Both the position numbers and the translations under genes were made by a program. From assembly GCA_944320135.1 (NCBI GenBank), contig CALUGI010000021.1, positions 1-57,065 on the forward strand: a stretch of 57,065 bases of DNA, read 5' to 3'. This document shows, piece by piece, positions 41,533 through 52,254 of this stretch. Position 1 is the stretch's first letter. Every line of letters begins with the position of its first letter. The notes below the pieces were generated by a model, which made no database searches, was not told the origin of the DNA, and was given only the letters and a program-made list of their open reading frames with translations. This DNA is from an uncultured Phocaeicola sp. (GTDB taxonomy: Bacteria > Bacteroidota > Bacteroidia > Bacteroidales > Bacteroidaceae).

Positions 41533-43917
41533 ATGATGAAAAACAGATTCTTGTTTTTTCTGCTCTTCTTGGGGTTCGTGGCAGGAACCTTCGCCGCAAC
41601 GGACGCAAGAACAAGAGAAAATTTTGATTTTGACTGGCAATTCCATTTAGGAGAAGACACAAATGCCATGAAGCCAGACTTCACGCCCTCCGGATGGGAA
41701 TGGGAAGACATACAGCTTCCGCACGACTACAGCATCCGGCAGAACTTCAAGCGCGAGGCAGGAGGCGAAGGAGGCTATCTGCCCGGAGGAATCGGGCTCT
41801 ACCGGAAAGAGTTCACGGTTCCGGCTTCCTATAAAGGAAAGGTTGTCAGCGTCATATTTGACGGAGTGTACCACAACGCCACGGTGTATCTGAACGGAGA
41901 ACGCCTCTGCAACCACCGTTACGGCTATACCAGCTTTGAAGTTGACCTGACATCCCGCCTTAAATATGGAGAAAAGAACGTCCTGTTCGTGCATGTGAAC
42001 CGCACGGAAAAGTCACGCTGGTACACAGGCTCCGGCATCTACCGCCATGTATGGCTGCAAGTGACGAATCCGGTGCGCGTGGCGATGTGGGGGACTTACG
42101 TCACCACTCCCGAAGCAGGCAAGGAAGCAGCGAAAGTGAAGATAGCGACTGATGTAGCGAACGCTGAAAACAAAGCAAAGAAAGTAACCCTCGTGCAAAC
42201 CGTCGTGGACGAGAACGGCCAAGAAATAAAAGTGTCCGGAAAGAAGATTCAGACAAAGGGAGAACTGACTGTGGCTTCCGGAGACACGGCTTCATTGGAA
42301 CAAACGCTGGAAATAAAAACGCCGCGCCTCTGGTCGACGGCAGACCCTTACCTTTATTATATGGAGACCGAAGTGAAAGTCGGCAACAAGACGGTGGACA
42401 CCTACCGCACCCCTTTCGGAATACGCACCATCCGCTATGACGCAGACAAGGGCTTCTTCCTCAACGGAGAAAACATGAAGATGAAAGGCGTCTGCCTGCA
42501 TCAGGATGCAGGATGCCTGGGCGTAGCCGTCCCCGACCGCGCCTACGAACGCAGGCTGGAAAAGCTGAAAGAGTTCGGCTGCAACGCCATCCGATGCAGC
42601 CACAACCCGCCTTCGCCGGAGTTTCTGGACATGTGCGACCGCATGGGATTCCTTGTGATAGACGAGGCTTTCGACAAATGGAAGTCAGGCTATTATGAAA
42701 AGTTCTTCGACGAATGCTGGCAACAGGATATCAACGACATGATTGTCCGCGACCGGAACCATCCCTGCATCGTGATGTGGGGCGTAGGCAACGAAGTGCA
42801 GGAGGCTTGGTCGGGAGGAAACACAGGCATCAACCGCGCAAAGATGCTCCAAGATTTCGTCCACAAGCTGGAACCGACACGCCCCGTACTGATAGCGTGC
42901 CAAAGCGGATTCAATGCCAAATTCGGTGAAGTTCCCGACATCCTCGGCTACAACTATCAAGAAGCCCGTTTGTTGGATGACCGTAAAAAGGGCAAAAGAC
43001 AGCCATGCTTCATCAGCGAGGCTTTCCCCTATTACAGCGGCGACAATCCGAAAGACGTGCGCTGCTACCTCGACAAGAACCCTTGGAACTACGTGATGGA
43101 AAACGATTTCCTGTTCGGCTCGTTCGTATGGGCAGGAGTGGACTATTTGGGCGAGTCCGGATGGCCGCTGAAAGGATGGACGAACTGCCTGTTCGACATC
43201 TGCCTGAACGAGCGCGTAGGAGCCGGATACCACCGTTCCGTATGGAATGACAAGCCGATGGTGCGTCTGGCCGTCGTCGACCCGTCGCAGAACCTCCCTT
43301 CCGGAAAAGACCATTGGAACTTCCCGACAATGGTGCATCATTGGAACCTGCCTTACACAGACGCACGCATCATGGAAGTACGCACCATGACCAATTGCGA
43401 TGAAGTGAAAGTAATAGCCCCGTCCGGATGGGCGAAAGCGAACTTCCTTCCAAGAAAAGCGGCCGATTATGAGAACAACACCATCAAATGGAACATCCCC
43501 TACCGCAAAGGGAAAGTCATCGCTATCGGCTACAAGAACGGAAAGGAAGTCTGCCGTGACACCCTCGCCACTTCTGGAGACACGGAACGAGCCGCAATCA
43601 CTCCCGACCGGACAACGCTGAAAGCTGACGGCCAAGACTTGTCGCACATCGGAATCGAGCTGTTCGACAAGAACGGCATCCCCGTACAAACAGACGACCG
43701 TATGGTTATGGTTACGATGGAAGGAGACGGACGCTTCCTCGGCATAGACAACGGAGACTTGCGGCGTGAGAAATCATTTATGGGCAACCGCCTGAAAACA
43801 TTTTTCGGCAAAGCCATCGTAATTGTGCAGTCAGGACGCAAAGCAGGGACAATAAAGGTCAAGATTGAAGTAGAAGGCATCAAACAACCTTACGAAACGG
43901 AGATAAAAGTCTTATAA
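41533..43917 (+). CDS. GH2-family secreted glycosidase (beta-galactosidase-like)
   Basis: A 794-residue protein with signal MMKNRFLFFLLFLGFVAGTFAA; tandem ATGs at 41533 and 41536. The GH2 domain order is clear: sugar-binding jelly roll (DWQFHLGED to SGIYRHVWLQV), immunoglobulin-like domain, then TIM barrel from IRYDADKGFFLNGENMKMKGVCLHQD. The acid/base Glu is in MWGVGNEVQEAW (near residue 421) and the nucleophile in CFISEAFPYYSG (near 496). The C-terminal part (DRTTLKADGQDLSHIGIELFDKNG) is the DUF4982/GH2-C type. The likely activity is beta-galactosidase or a related pyranosidase on side chains of the target glycan; exact specificity is not readable. Confidence 0.9.
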   Translation: MMKNRFLFFLLFLGFVAGTFAATDARTRENFDFDWQFHLGEDTNAMKPDFTPSGWEWEDIQLPHDYSIRQNFKREAGGEGGYLPGGIGLYRKEFTVPASYKGKVVSVIFDGVYHNATVYLNGERLCNHRYGYTSFEVDLTSRLKYGEKNVLFVHVNRTEKSRWYTGSGIYRHVWLQVTNPVRVAMWGTYVTTPEAGKEAAKVKIATDVANAENKAKKVTLVQTVVDENGQEIKVSGKKIQTKGELTVASGDTASLEQTLEIKTPRLWSTADPYLYYMETEVKVGNKTVDTYRTPFGIRTIRYDADKGFFLNGENMKMKGVCLHQDAGCLGVAVPDRAYERRLEKLKEFGCNAIRCSHNPPSPEFLDMCDRMGFLVIDEAFDKWKSGYYEKFFDECWQQDINDMIVRDRNHPCIVMWGVGNEVQEAWSGGNTGINRAKMLQDFVHKLEPTRPVLIACQSGFNAKFGEVPDILGYNYQEARLLDDRKKGKRQPCFISEAFPYYSGDNPKDVRCYLDKNPWNYVMENDFLFGSFVWAGVDYLGESGWPLKGWTNCLFDICLNERVGAGYHRSVWNDKPMVRLAVVDPSQNLPSGKDHWNFPTMVHHWNLPYTDARIMEVRTMTNCDEVKVIAPSGWAKANFLPRKAADYENNTIKWNIPYRKGKVIAIGYKNGKEVCRDTLATSGDTERAAITPDRTTLKADGQDLSHIGIELFDKNGIPVQTDDRMVMVTMEGDGRFLGIDNGDLRREKSFMGNRLKTFFGKAIVIVQSGRKAGTIKVKIEVEGIKQPYETEIKVL

Positions 43918-43961
43918 GCAGAATGACAATTTCCGGAATCCTACTTATCATATAAATTGAC

Positions 43962-43969
43962 TATTTTTG
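43962..43969 (+). promoter_or_regulatory. Candidate -7 box for the small secreted protein gene
   Basis: TATTTTTG fits TAnnTTTG and lies 36 bases before the ATG at 44005. There is no clear -33 partner. Confidence 0.4.
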
Positions 43970-44004
43970 ACAACCGATTTACTAACTTTTAAAATTCAAA
44001 CTTC

Positions 44005-44481
44005 ATGAAAAAAAATGTATTATTACTGGCCATTGCTGCCTTTATGAGCGTTTTAAACGTAACAGCACAAAACAAAGCGATTGACTTAACCTCCGGCGAA
44101 GGACGAGGCGTAACGCTGAGCGGAACCAATACGCTGACATCCCAAAACGGCGGAGACTATTTCCTGTCAGGAATCGAAGATTATGGAATGTACAGCGGCG
44201 TCATTCTGAACCTATCCAACTTCAACAAATTGGATGAAAGCGCAAGCAATTCTTTGTGCTCGCTCAACATCTATTACACGGACGGAAACGGAAATGACCA
44301 GAAGGCATCTATGGGATTCTGGAGCAAAGGAAAGAAAACGGTCCGTTTCGACAATTTCAGAAACGGGAACGAAGACATCAGCATCGAGCCGGGAAGCATC
44401 AAACGAATAAGCATCGGAATGGGCGGCAACAAACAAGTAGACGTTCAGATTGAGTTGGTTCCAAGAGACCCGCAAGGATAA
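44005..44481 (+). CDS. Small secreted beta-rich protein, unrecognised
   Basis: A 158-residue protein with a signal peptide (KKNVLLLAIAAFMSVLNVTAQ). The mature part of about 137 residues alternates polar strands and turns (GRGVTLSGTNTLTSQNGGDY, SLNIYYTDGNGNDQKASMGFW, IEPGSIKRISIGMGGNKQVDVQIELV), suggesting a single beta-sandwich such as a small carbohydrate-binding or inhibitor-like domain. It lies 87 bases after GH2, has its own possible promoter, and is followed by a strong terminator. I do not recognise the family. Its place inside the locus hints at a role at the glycan or the enzymes. Confidence 0.72.
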   Translation: MKKNVLLLAIAAFMSVLNVTAQNKAIDLTSGEGRGVTLSGTNTLTSQNGGDYFLSGIEDYGMYSGVILNLSNFNKLDESASNSLCSLNIYYTDGNGNDQKASMGFWSKGKKTVRFDNFRNGNEDISIEPGSIKRISIGMGGNKQVDVQIELVPRDPQG

Positions 44482-44507
44482 GCGTTCTTCATCTGAAATC
44501 TATCAGA

Positions 44508-44558
44508 AAGACACGAAAGCATAGAATTTTTTATTTTATTCTATACTTTCGTGTCTTT
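44508..44558. terminator. Bidirectional hairpin between the small secreted protein and the regulator gene
   Basis: AAAGACACGAAAG-C-ATAGAAT pairs with ATTCTAT-A-CTTTCGTGTCTTT across a T-rich loop, followed by further T. The two genes converge on it (44481 and 44574). Confidence 0.88.
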
Positions 44559-44573
44559 TTGCATCCGCTATCA

Positions 44574-47500
44574 TCAAGACTGTTTCTTCTTTGCCATGTA
44601 TTCCGTAGGCGTAACCCCATAATATTTCTTGAATACCGTAGAGAAGTGCGTGTTGCTCACGAACCCCACCATGCCCGCCACCTGCGACACATTCAACTTT
44701 CCATCCTCCAGCAACTTGGCCGCCTGCTTCATCCGGATGTTCCGGATAAATTCCCCGCCGGATATTCCGGTAATTTCTTTCATCTTCCGATAAAGAGACA
44801 CGCGGCTTAACCCCACATGGTCAGCAAGAAAATCAACACTGAACTCCGGATCATCCAAATGCTTGTTTATTATCTCCATCACACGCTCCATCAGCGCATC
44901 ATCCGCCGATTTCACTTCTATTTCTTTCATCTTATCCGCCTGCTCCAAAGAGCCGGAATACTTTCCTTTCAACAAAGCACGGTTAGCAAGCAAGCTGGTT
45001 ACAAGCATCCTCAGTTCCTCCATCCGGAAAGGCTTGTTGAGGAAAGCGTCAGCCTTTGCTTCAAAACTTCTCACAAACTGCTCACGCTCGGACTGCGTGG
45101 TGAACAAGATTATGGGAATATGGCTGGTATTGCTGTTCTTCTTCAATTCCTTTGTCAGGGCGATTCCGTCCGCCACCGGCATCTTCAAGTCCGATATCAC
45201 CAAATCGGGAAGTTCGGACAACGCTATTTTCATTCCCTGTTCCCCATCGTATGCGACCATTACCTTATAGGTATCAGAAAACTCGGCAGAAAGATAATCG
45301 CATAAATCTTTATCGTCATCGACCACCAGCAGCCTGTAATTGGTGCGCACGCGAGGTTTCTTCATCTTTTCTTCTTCAGGCAATACAACAGGATGCAGAG
45401 GCTCGACAGAAGGCTCCACGATATCCGCCGGATCAATATGAGCTTTGCCCAACGGGATTCTGACCACAAAGCAGCTTCCGCTCCGGTCCGTCCGGTTAAA
45501 AGCGCGGATTGTCCCGTGATGCAGTCCGACCAGCATCTTCGTCAGATTCAGTCCAATGCCATACCCGAACGAAGAACCACTCGCTTGGTAGAAACGATCG
45601 AATATCTTTTTCAGGTCTTTCGTCTCTATTCCCTTTCCGGAATCCATGACGCTTATTTCCGCCCATCCGGACTCGCCTCCTTTCGACGGACGTTCCGTTC
45701 TGAGCCTTACGGTGACCTCACCTCCATCCGGAGTGTATTTGAAAGCGTTCGACAGGAGATTGACCAACACCTTGTCGAAATTGTTCCGGTCTATCCATAC
45801 GGAAAGTTCGCTTTGCTCGTGTTCAAACTTCAACGTGATATTCCGTTCGTTCGCCCGGTATTCGAATGTCTGGCATACATCATCAATGAACCCGACAATA
45901 TCTGTCTCCGAATACTCCAACCGGAACAGGCTTCTGTCAATCTTCGATATGTCAAGCATCTGTCCGATAAGTCCCATGATGCGACAAGCGTTCTTGTAAA
46001 TGGAGCGCAAGGCTTTCTGTGTCCGTCCGTCAAAAGCATCTTCCCGGAGCAGGCTTTCCGCCGGATTGAGAATCATAGTCATGGGAGAACGGATTTCGTG
46101 GGCGAGGTCGATAAATATCTTCAGCTTCTCTGCATTCCTTCTGTTTATCCGTTTCCGCCTGACGGAACGATAAAAGCGGAAGCATACGCCCGCCGCTACC
46201 AGCACATAGACAAGCCACGCCCACACGGAGAAATACCAAGGCGGAGCGATACGCATGTTCCAGCGGGCAACCGGAGAATGCGTCCCCTCGAAACAGGCCC
46301 GCACTTCCAGCGTATAGCTGCCCCACGGCAGATGGCTGAACGTTATCCGGGAATATCCGGGAAGCGTGGTGGCCCATTCGTCACCGAGTTCTGCCAGCCG
46401 ATACTCATAACGGATGCTTTCCGCATGACGGTAATCCATAGTGGAAAACTCAAACGAATAGATATTGTCCTTATAAGAAAGGGTTATGTCCGCACAGGAA
46501 AGGGCATGGTTTATTTCCCTGTCACCGGCCTGCATTCCGGTCATGACCGGCTTCTTGTCGAAGGAAAACGGTTCCACCTCCGCCGGAAGGAAATAAGTGA
46601 TTCCGCTGTTCGTACCCCAAAGCAACGTCCCGTTCTTTCCTTTATTATAGACGCCCCTCACGAACTCCTGATCTTTCAGCCCGTTGCCCGTATAATAACA
46701 GACGATACGTCCGTCCGGCTCTATCTTGTTCAAGCCTCTGAACGTGCTGCACCAGGTTCCCTCGCTCATCCTCGGCAAGACCGCAAATCACTTCGTTCGA
46801 AAGGCCCTGCTTCACGGTGTACCGCTTTATTGTCCCTTTGGCCCGCTCCCACCGGAAAAGCCCTTTGTCGGTGCCTATCCAGACATTCTTCCCCCTGTCT
46901 TCAAGCAAAGCGTAGCATACGGTTCTGTCCAACACGGAAGCGTTCGGTATGCGGATATAGGCTTCCTTGCCCAAATCGTAGCAATCAATCCCTTTGTAAT
47001 GACCTATCCAAAGCAACCCTTCCGAATCGGGAAGAAGCGTGTTCACCCATTCGTTCTTCAGCTTTATCGGGCGCCCTTCATCCTTGTTGTCCAACCTGCG
47101 ACAAGTATCCGTGCGCAAATCATAACATGCCACCCCTTTGCCGAGACTGGCTATATACAGCCTCTTGTCCCGGCCTTCGGCGATACATTTGATGCGCCAG
47201 AAGGAATCCAGCACGCGCGTCGCAGCTCCCGACTTCGGGTCTATCCGGAAAGCTCCGCTATAATAGTCGCCCGCCCAGACGCATCCTTCCGAATCTTCAA
47301 ACAAAGATACGACGGTGCGCCCGTCCAGATAACGCTTTTCAGATTCCTCCTGCGCATTCAGGCAAGTCACTCCCTGCCGTTCGATTCCGGCCCAGATGCG
47401 TCCGGAAGTGTCCTGCATGACAGACGTTGCAGCACTCCCCGCTTTTGTCTCATTTGACGGACACCATGAACGGAACGCACCTTGTTCCGATGTGTACAGC

Positions 47501-48459
47501 ACAACGCCTCCCTGAAAACAACCTATCCACAAGTCTTGGTCTTTATCCCAAAAAAGAGAAACGACTTTGGCGCGATTCACGTCAAAAGCGGGAAGGTCTA
47601 ATCTGAGAAGACGCAAACCCTTTTCGGGCGAATCAATGACATACACGCCTCCCCCAAAGGAAGCCACGTATATCTTTCCGTCAGGCCCGACGGCCATATC
47701 CCTTACGTCCAAGCCGGAAATATCCGACGGAATCTTCCCGAACCGGTTTTCCGTTTCATCATACGCCATGATTCCTCTGCTGGTGGCTATAAAGACACAG
47801 CCCTCCTTGTCCTCCCTTATAAAAGAAACTGTAGGGATTGCCGGCGGTTCGAACCGGCAGACGAGCGAGCGCGATTTCACGTCAATACAATACAGCCCTT
47901 TCGCTCCGGCTGAAATCCATACACGTCCGCGAGAGTCTTCAAAGATATGTTCGGGAGCGAACCGGCACAAATCCGCCAGCCAACGGACTTTTTCCAACTT
48001 TTCTTTCTCTCTGTCCACGCTGAGAACTCCCCGTCCCGAAGAAATCACCCAAAGCTCCCCGTTTCGGGATTCCAGTATTTCATTCACGCTATAATCCGGA
48101 CTTCCGTCCAAGCGGACGCTGCAAAAAGCATCCTGCTCCGGCACGTAATATTGAAGTCCTTGTCCGCTTCCTATCCAGAACCTTCCTTCTCTGTCTTTAT
48201 GCAGCGCACGTATCGCATTCCCCTTCAGCGAAGTCGAATCGCCATCTTCATGAACATAACGGGTGAACTGCGTTCCGTCGAACTTGTTCAGCCCATATTC
48301 CGTGCCAATCCAGACAAATCCGTCCTTGTCCTGACAAATGGAAGAAATAAAATGCGAAGAAAGTTCTTTGGTGTCCACCACAGAAACGGTCTGCGCCCGG
48401 ACGTTTTCCATGAAGCCGCAAAGCAGCGTGACTGCGATTAACAGGAAGGTTCTTTTCAT
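44574..48459 (-). pseudogene. Hybrid two-component system regulator (HTCS), frameshifted in the propeller region
   Basis: It starts at 48459 with a signal peptide (KRTFLLIAVTLLCGFMENVRAQ) and many two-component-propeller repeats such as DKDGFVWIGTEYGLNKFDG and DSEGLLWIGHYKGIDCYD. At about 46751-46757 the frame is lost: ..EDERGNL then WCSTFRGLNKIEPDG.. continue in the next frame. CTGGTGC where CTGTGGTGC is expected, a two-base loss, explains it. Downstream come the Y_Y_Y domain, a membrane helix (WAWLVYVLVAAGVCF), HisKA with HEIRSP, a GYGIGLNLTK ATPase box, a receiver domain (DLVISDLKMP) and an AraC-type DNA-binding domain (DHVGLSRVSLYRKMKEITG). Repaired length is about 1290 residues, normal for HTCS. 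It should sense a breakdown product and activate the locus; in this sequence it would be split. Confidence 0.85.
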
Positions 48460-48591
48460 TTCGTCATTGCTTTTTCATTTATGCAAAATAAATGAAACGA
48501 ATCGAATGTTCCAAAGAAAATAAAGGGAATTATTCGGTACGCCCCACACCGGCAAACCGTTCGGAAGCCCTCCAGAGCGTTTCAATTGAAA

Positions 48592-48685
48592 AAGCGAAGC
48601 CGCAAAGTCTCCCGACTTAAGCGCAAAAACGCGGGGACGTTTCCTGTCAAATGCCGGGACTTTTGCGGGAAAACGCCCCGGCGTT
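48592..48685. repeat. Dispersed intergenic repeat, copy 2
   Basis: Bases 48592-48642 are identical to 25337-25387. After a short insertion the tail (GCGGGAAAACGCCCCGGCG, 48665-48683) again parallels copy 1. It lies between the regulator start and the GH95 promoter. Confidence 0.75.
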
Positions 48686-48718
48686 CCTTTACGGACTCCG
48701 GCGCCATACGCTTCTGCA

Positions 48719-48750
48719 TTTGGCGGTTCGGAGGAAAAAGAATATCTTTG
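48719..48750 (+). promoter_or_regulatory. Bacteroidales-type promoter for the GH95 gene
   Basis: TTTG at 48719-48722, 20 bases, then TATCTTTG at 48743-48750; the start codon lies 22 bases further on. Both elements and the spacing fit the consensus. Confidence 0.65.
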
Positions 48751-48772
48751 GAAAGCATAAAAAACAATTTTC

Positions 48773-51214
48773 ATGAAAAACATCATCTTATCCTTCACGC
48801 TGAGCATGGCGATGATATGCAGCTATGCAAGCGACTTGAAACTATGGTACAGCAAGCCGGCCAAAGAATGGACGGAAGCCCTGCCCGTGGGCAACTCGCG
48901 GTTAGGAGCGATGGTCTACGGAGGCATCGGACGAGAGGAAATCCAATTCAACGAAGAAACGTTCTGGGCAGGAGGGCCGTACAGCAACAACAGCCCTTCG
49001 GCTTTAGAAGCGCTCCCCGAAGTGCGCCGGCTGATATTCGCCGGACAGTTCAAAGAAGCGGAAAAGCTGCTCGACGCGAAGTTCATGACCGGGAAAAACG
49101 GGATGCGCTTCCTCCCTGCGGGAAGCCTGACGCTGGACTTCAAAGGACACGAGAACGCTACGGACTATCGCAGGGAGCTGAACTTGGAAAACGCAACCGC
49201 AACCACGGAATACAAAGTCGGGGAAACAACTTTCCGAAGAACGGTATTTTCTTCGTTCGCCTGCAATGCAATCGTCATACACATCGAAGCCGACCGCCCG
49301 GAAGCACTGGAATTTGACATGACGTTATCTTCCCCGTTGGAATCGGAAGTGTCGGCCAAAAGGAACACGCTGGCCATGAGATGCGAAGGAACGGAGCAGG
49401 AAGGAGTAGCCGCTGCCCTCCATGCCGAATGCCGGGCCGTGGTGAGAACGGACGGGAAGACCAGGAAGGAAGGAAACGCGGTGTCGGTCAGAAGTGCCCG
49501 GACCGCCACTATCTATCTTTCGGCCGCCACGAATTTCGTCAGCTACAACGATGTGGGCGGAAACGCGTCGAAACGGGTGAAGACGTATGTGAAGCAGGCA
49601 CTCGAACGCCCCTATGATGAAATGCTTGCCGCCCATACGGAGACCTACAAGGCGCAGTTCGACCGGGTGAGCTTCCGCCTTCCCGAAACAAAGGAATCGA
49701 AAAAAGAAACCGTGCTCCGCGTCCGCGACTTCAACGAGGGGAAAGACCCTTCCCTCGCCGCGCTGATGTTCCAGTACGGACGCTACCTGCTCATATCTTC
49801 CTCCCAGCCCGGAAGCCAGCCCGCCAACCTGCAAGGGCTATGGAACCGGAACCTCCACGCTCCTTGGGACAGCAAATACACAATCAACATCAACACGGAG
49901 ATGAACTATTGGCCGGCGGAGGTGACCAACCTGACGGAAACGCATGAACCGTTGTTCGAAATGGCCAAAGACTTGTCGGTCACGGGAAAAGAAACGGCCC
50001 GAATCCTGTACGGAGCCAAAGGATGGACCGCCCACCACAACACCGACCTCTGGCGCGCCGCAGGCCCGGTGGACGCCGCATTCTACGGCATCTGGCCGAA
50101 CGGAGGCGCATGGATAGCCCAACACTTGTGGCAGCACTACCTGTTTACGGGCGACAAGGACTTTCTGAAACGGCATTATCCCGTGCTGAAAGGTACGGCG
50201 GACTTCTATCTCAGCTTCCTCACCGCCCATCCCCGATACGGGTGGATGGTGACCGCCCCCTCCATGTCGCCCGAACACGGCCCCCAAGGTACGGGCACGA
50301 GCATCACGGCCGGATGCACGATGGACAACCAGATTGCTTTCGACGCCCTCTACAGCACTTGGCTTGCCGCAAAGGAAGTGGGAGAAAGCAAGGCGTATCA
50401 GGACTCGTTGGAACGGATGTTCAACCGTCTCCCGCCGATGCAGATAGGAAAACACAACCAACTGCAGGAATGGCTGGAAGACGCGGACGACCCGAAAGAC
50501 GGGCACCGTCACATCTCCCATCTGTACGGGCTTTATCCCAGCAACCAGATTTCCCCCAACCTGCATCCGCTACTCTTCCAAGCCGCAAAGAACACCTTGC
50601 TCCAACGCGGCGACATGGCCACGGGATGGAGCATCGGATGGAAAATCAACTTCTGGGCACGTATGCTGGACGGCAACCATGCCTACCGAATCATCCGCAA
50701 CATGCTCAAACTGCTTCCGGGCGATGCGGTGCAGAAGGAATATCCCGAAGGAAGAACCTATCCCAACCTGTTCGACGCACACCCGCCCTTCCAAATCGAC
50801 GGGAACTTCGGATACACCGCAGGAGTGGCCGAAATGCTGCTGCAAAGCCATGACGGAGCAGTCCACCTGCTGCCCGCCCTCCCCGACGTGTGGGGCAATG
50901 GAAGCGTAAGCGGCCTGATGGCACGGGGCGGCTTCGCGGTCAGCATGAAATGGGACGGAGGCCAGTTGTGCGAAGCCGTCATCGAATCGCGCTTGGGAGG
51001 CGTGCTCCGCATCCGTTCGTATGTACCGCTGAAAGGAGAAGGGCTGAAAGAAGCTCAAGGGAATTGTCCGAACAGGCTGTATGCTCCGGCTGCAATCAAG
51101 TCCCCCACTGTATCGCCGGAGCTGAAAGCTCCCGAATGGCCTATCCTGAACAAGGTGTACGAATACGACATCCAAACGGAAAAAGGAAAGGTTTACAAAA
51201 TTGCAAGAAAATAA
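48773..51214 (+). CDS. GH95-family glycosidase (alpha-L-fucosidase or alpha-L-galactosidase)
   Basis: An 813-residue protein with signal [20 protein letters not shown]. The N-terminal beta domain carries [28 protein letters not shown] and [15 protein letters not shown]. The (alpha/alpha)6 barrel holds [32 protein letters not shown], then [15 protein letters not shown] and the GATGWS-like [20 protein letters not shown] near the end, all as in GH95. GH95 removes alpha-L-fucose; a member of a xylan locus in B. ovatus acts on L-galactose instead, which fits the xylan context here. Which sugar is used cannot be told from sequence alone. Confidence 0.92.
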   Translation: MKNIILSFTLSMAMICSYASDLKLWYSKPAKEWTEALPVGNSRLGAMVYGGIGREEIQFNEETFWAGGPYSNNSPSALEALPEVRRLIFAGQFKEAEKLLDAKFMTGKNGMRFLPAGSLTLDFKGHENATDYRRELNLENATATTEYKVGETTFRRTVFSSFACNAIVIHIEADRPEALEFDMTLSSPLESEVSAKRNTLAMRCEGTEQEGVAAALHAECRAVVRTDGKTRKEGNAVSVRSARTATIYLSAATNFVSYNDVGGNASKRVKTYVKQALERPYDEMLAAHTETYKAQFDRVSFRLPETKESKKETVLRVRDFNEGKDPSLAALMFQYGRYLLISSSQPGSQPANLQGLWNRNLHAPWDSKYTININTEMNYWPAEVTNLTETHEPLFEMAKDLSVTGKETARILYGAKGWTAHHNTDLWRAAGPVDAAFYGIWPNGGAWIAQHLWQHYLFTGDKDFLKRHYPVLKGTADFYLSFLTAHPRYGWMVTAPSMSPEHGPQGTGTSITAGCTMDNQIAFDALYSTWLAAKEVGESKAYQDSLERMFNRLPPMQIGKHNQLQEWLEDADDPKDGHRHISHLYGLYPSNQISPNLHPLLFQAAKNTLLQRGDMATGWSIGWKINFWARMLDGNHAYRIIRNMLKLLPGDAVQKEYPEGRTYPNLFDAHPPFQIDGNFGYTAGVAEMLLQSHDGAVHLLPALPDVWGNGSVSGLMARGGFAVSMKWDGGQLCEAVIESRLGGVLRIRSYVPLKGEGLKEAQGNCPNRLYAPAAIKSPTVSPELKAPEWPILNKVYEYDIQTEKGKVYKIARK

Positions 51215-51217
51215 GAA

Positions 51218-51264
51218 ACAGAGAGGCTGCCTCAAAGCCAAATGCCTTGGGGCAGCCTCTCTGT
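51218..51264. terminator. Hairpin between GH95 and the convergent fimbrillin-like gene
   Basis: ACAGAGAGGCTGCC pairs perfectly with GGCAGCCTCTCTGT across a loop of about 19 bases, followed by CTTTAAG. It lies directly after the GH95 stop and before the convergent gene end at 51307. Confidence 0.85.
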
Positions 51265-51306
51265 CTTTAAGTTTCGTCTTTCCGCAGAAGGAAGAATGCA
51301 ACGGAT

Positions 51307-52254
51307 TTAAAGCGCGTCCGCTTCGGATGCTACAATCTCCGTATCTTCATTTCCACTTTCCCATCCGTCCACTTGGCTTCCAACGAATGTCAGTCCGGTT
51401 TCAGCCAATTCCAAACTGTACGTGTATCGTTTTCCGCTTTCCCAGACCTCATCGCCTGAAACGATGTAACTGAACGTATTGCCGCCGACACTGAACGTGA
51501 ACAGCGTACTTCCCGCTTCCACCGTATCCGGAGGCAGAACAGCATCCGCCTCAACCACGTCCGTACCGTTGCCAAACACGCAAGCGTTGATGTCCATCTC
51601 CATACCTGCCACTGTCCTTGCATTGCCGGACAACAGGTTCACCATCACTCCCGAACTGCGTGAAGGAAGGCATACTTCAACATCATTCAAATCATATTTT
51701 CCGGTCTTGTCGGTTATGCGAATATTGACCCTCGCCATCACACGGCTGAAACGGAGCGTCGCCTTGCCGTCAGCAATGGCAGCAAGGGGAGCAATCATCA
51801 AATCATTCGCCAAAAGAACAGAATCCGCCCGCTGGTCTGCCGCTATACCGAACGGCAAGTCCCCTGCTACGTTTATCTCGCTCCAATTTTCATTGTAAGG
51901 GCTGTAGCCGCAAATGCCTGCACCTCCTGCCAATGACAATCCGGCACGTGAGGCCGTTTCATCCCTCACTACCAAGTGAGCATTCGCATTGGCTACGGCA
52001 TAAGAGGTGATGTCCGCAAACACAAACACGCCAAACGAGGTGCCCGGAGCAAACGACACAAGTCCTTCTTCGCCTTCTTCCACCACACCAACCGTCAATC
52101 CTTCGTAATCGTCATAGACTTCTCCGTTTCCTCCGGGAACGGGAGCATCATCGTCTCCACAAGAAGTGGCAACAGAAAGGGAGACAAACAAAAACAATGC
52201 CGCTATGACTTTATGTATCGATAGATTCTTCATTGTTGCAATTCTTTTATTCAT
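51307..52254 (-). CDS. Fimbrillin-family (Mfa-like) lipoprotein, minor subunit type
   Basis: A 315-residue lipoprotein, or 308 if started at the second ATG (52233, MKNLSIHKVIAALFLFVSLSVATSC). The beta-rich body parallels the 27771-28679 product: GICGYSPYNENW, NDLMIAPLAAIADGKATLRFSRVMARVNIRI, VCLPSRSSGVMVNLLSGNA and WESGKRYTYSLELAETGL. A Ser-Arg-Ala (DETASRAGLSL) precedes the first domain. Its first ATG overlaps the stop of the upstream fimbrillin gene (ATGA), showing translational coupling of the pair. Confidence 0.82.
   Translation of the reverse strand: MNKRIATMKNLSIHKVIAALFLFVSLSVATSCGDDDAPVPGGNGEVYDDYEGLTVGVVEEGEEGLVSFAPGTSFGVFVFADITSYAVANANAHLVVRDETASRAGLSLAGGAGICGYSPYNENWSEINVAGDLPFGIAADQRADSVLLANDLMIAPLAAIADGKATLRFSRVMARVNIRITDKTGKYDLNDVEVCLPSRSSGVMVNLLSGNARTVAGMEMDINACVFGNGTDVVEADAVLPPDTVEAGSTLFTFSVGGNTFSYIVSGDEVWESGKRYTYSLELAETGLTFVGSQVDGWESGNEDTEIVASEADAL

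Noticed and set aside
45393-47192. Long + strand open frame opposite the regulator gene
   Set aside because: Antisense shadow: the - strand encodes clear propeller, kinase and receiver motifs over the same bases.
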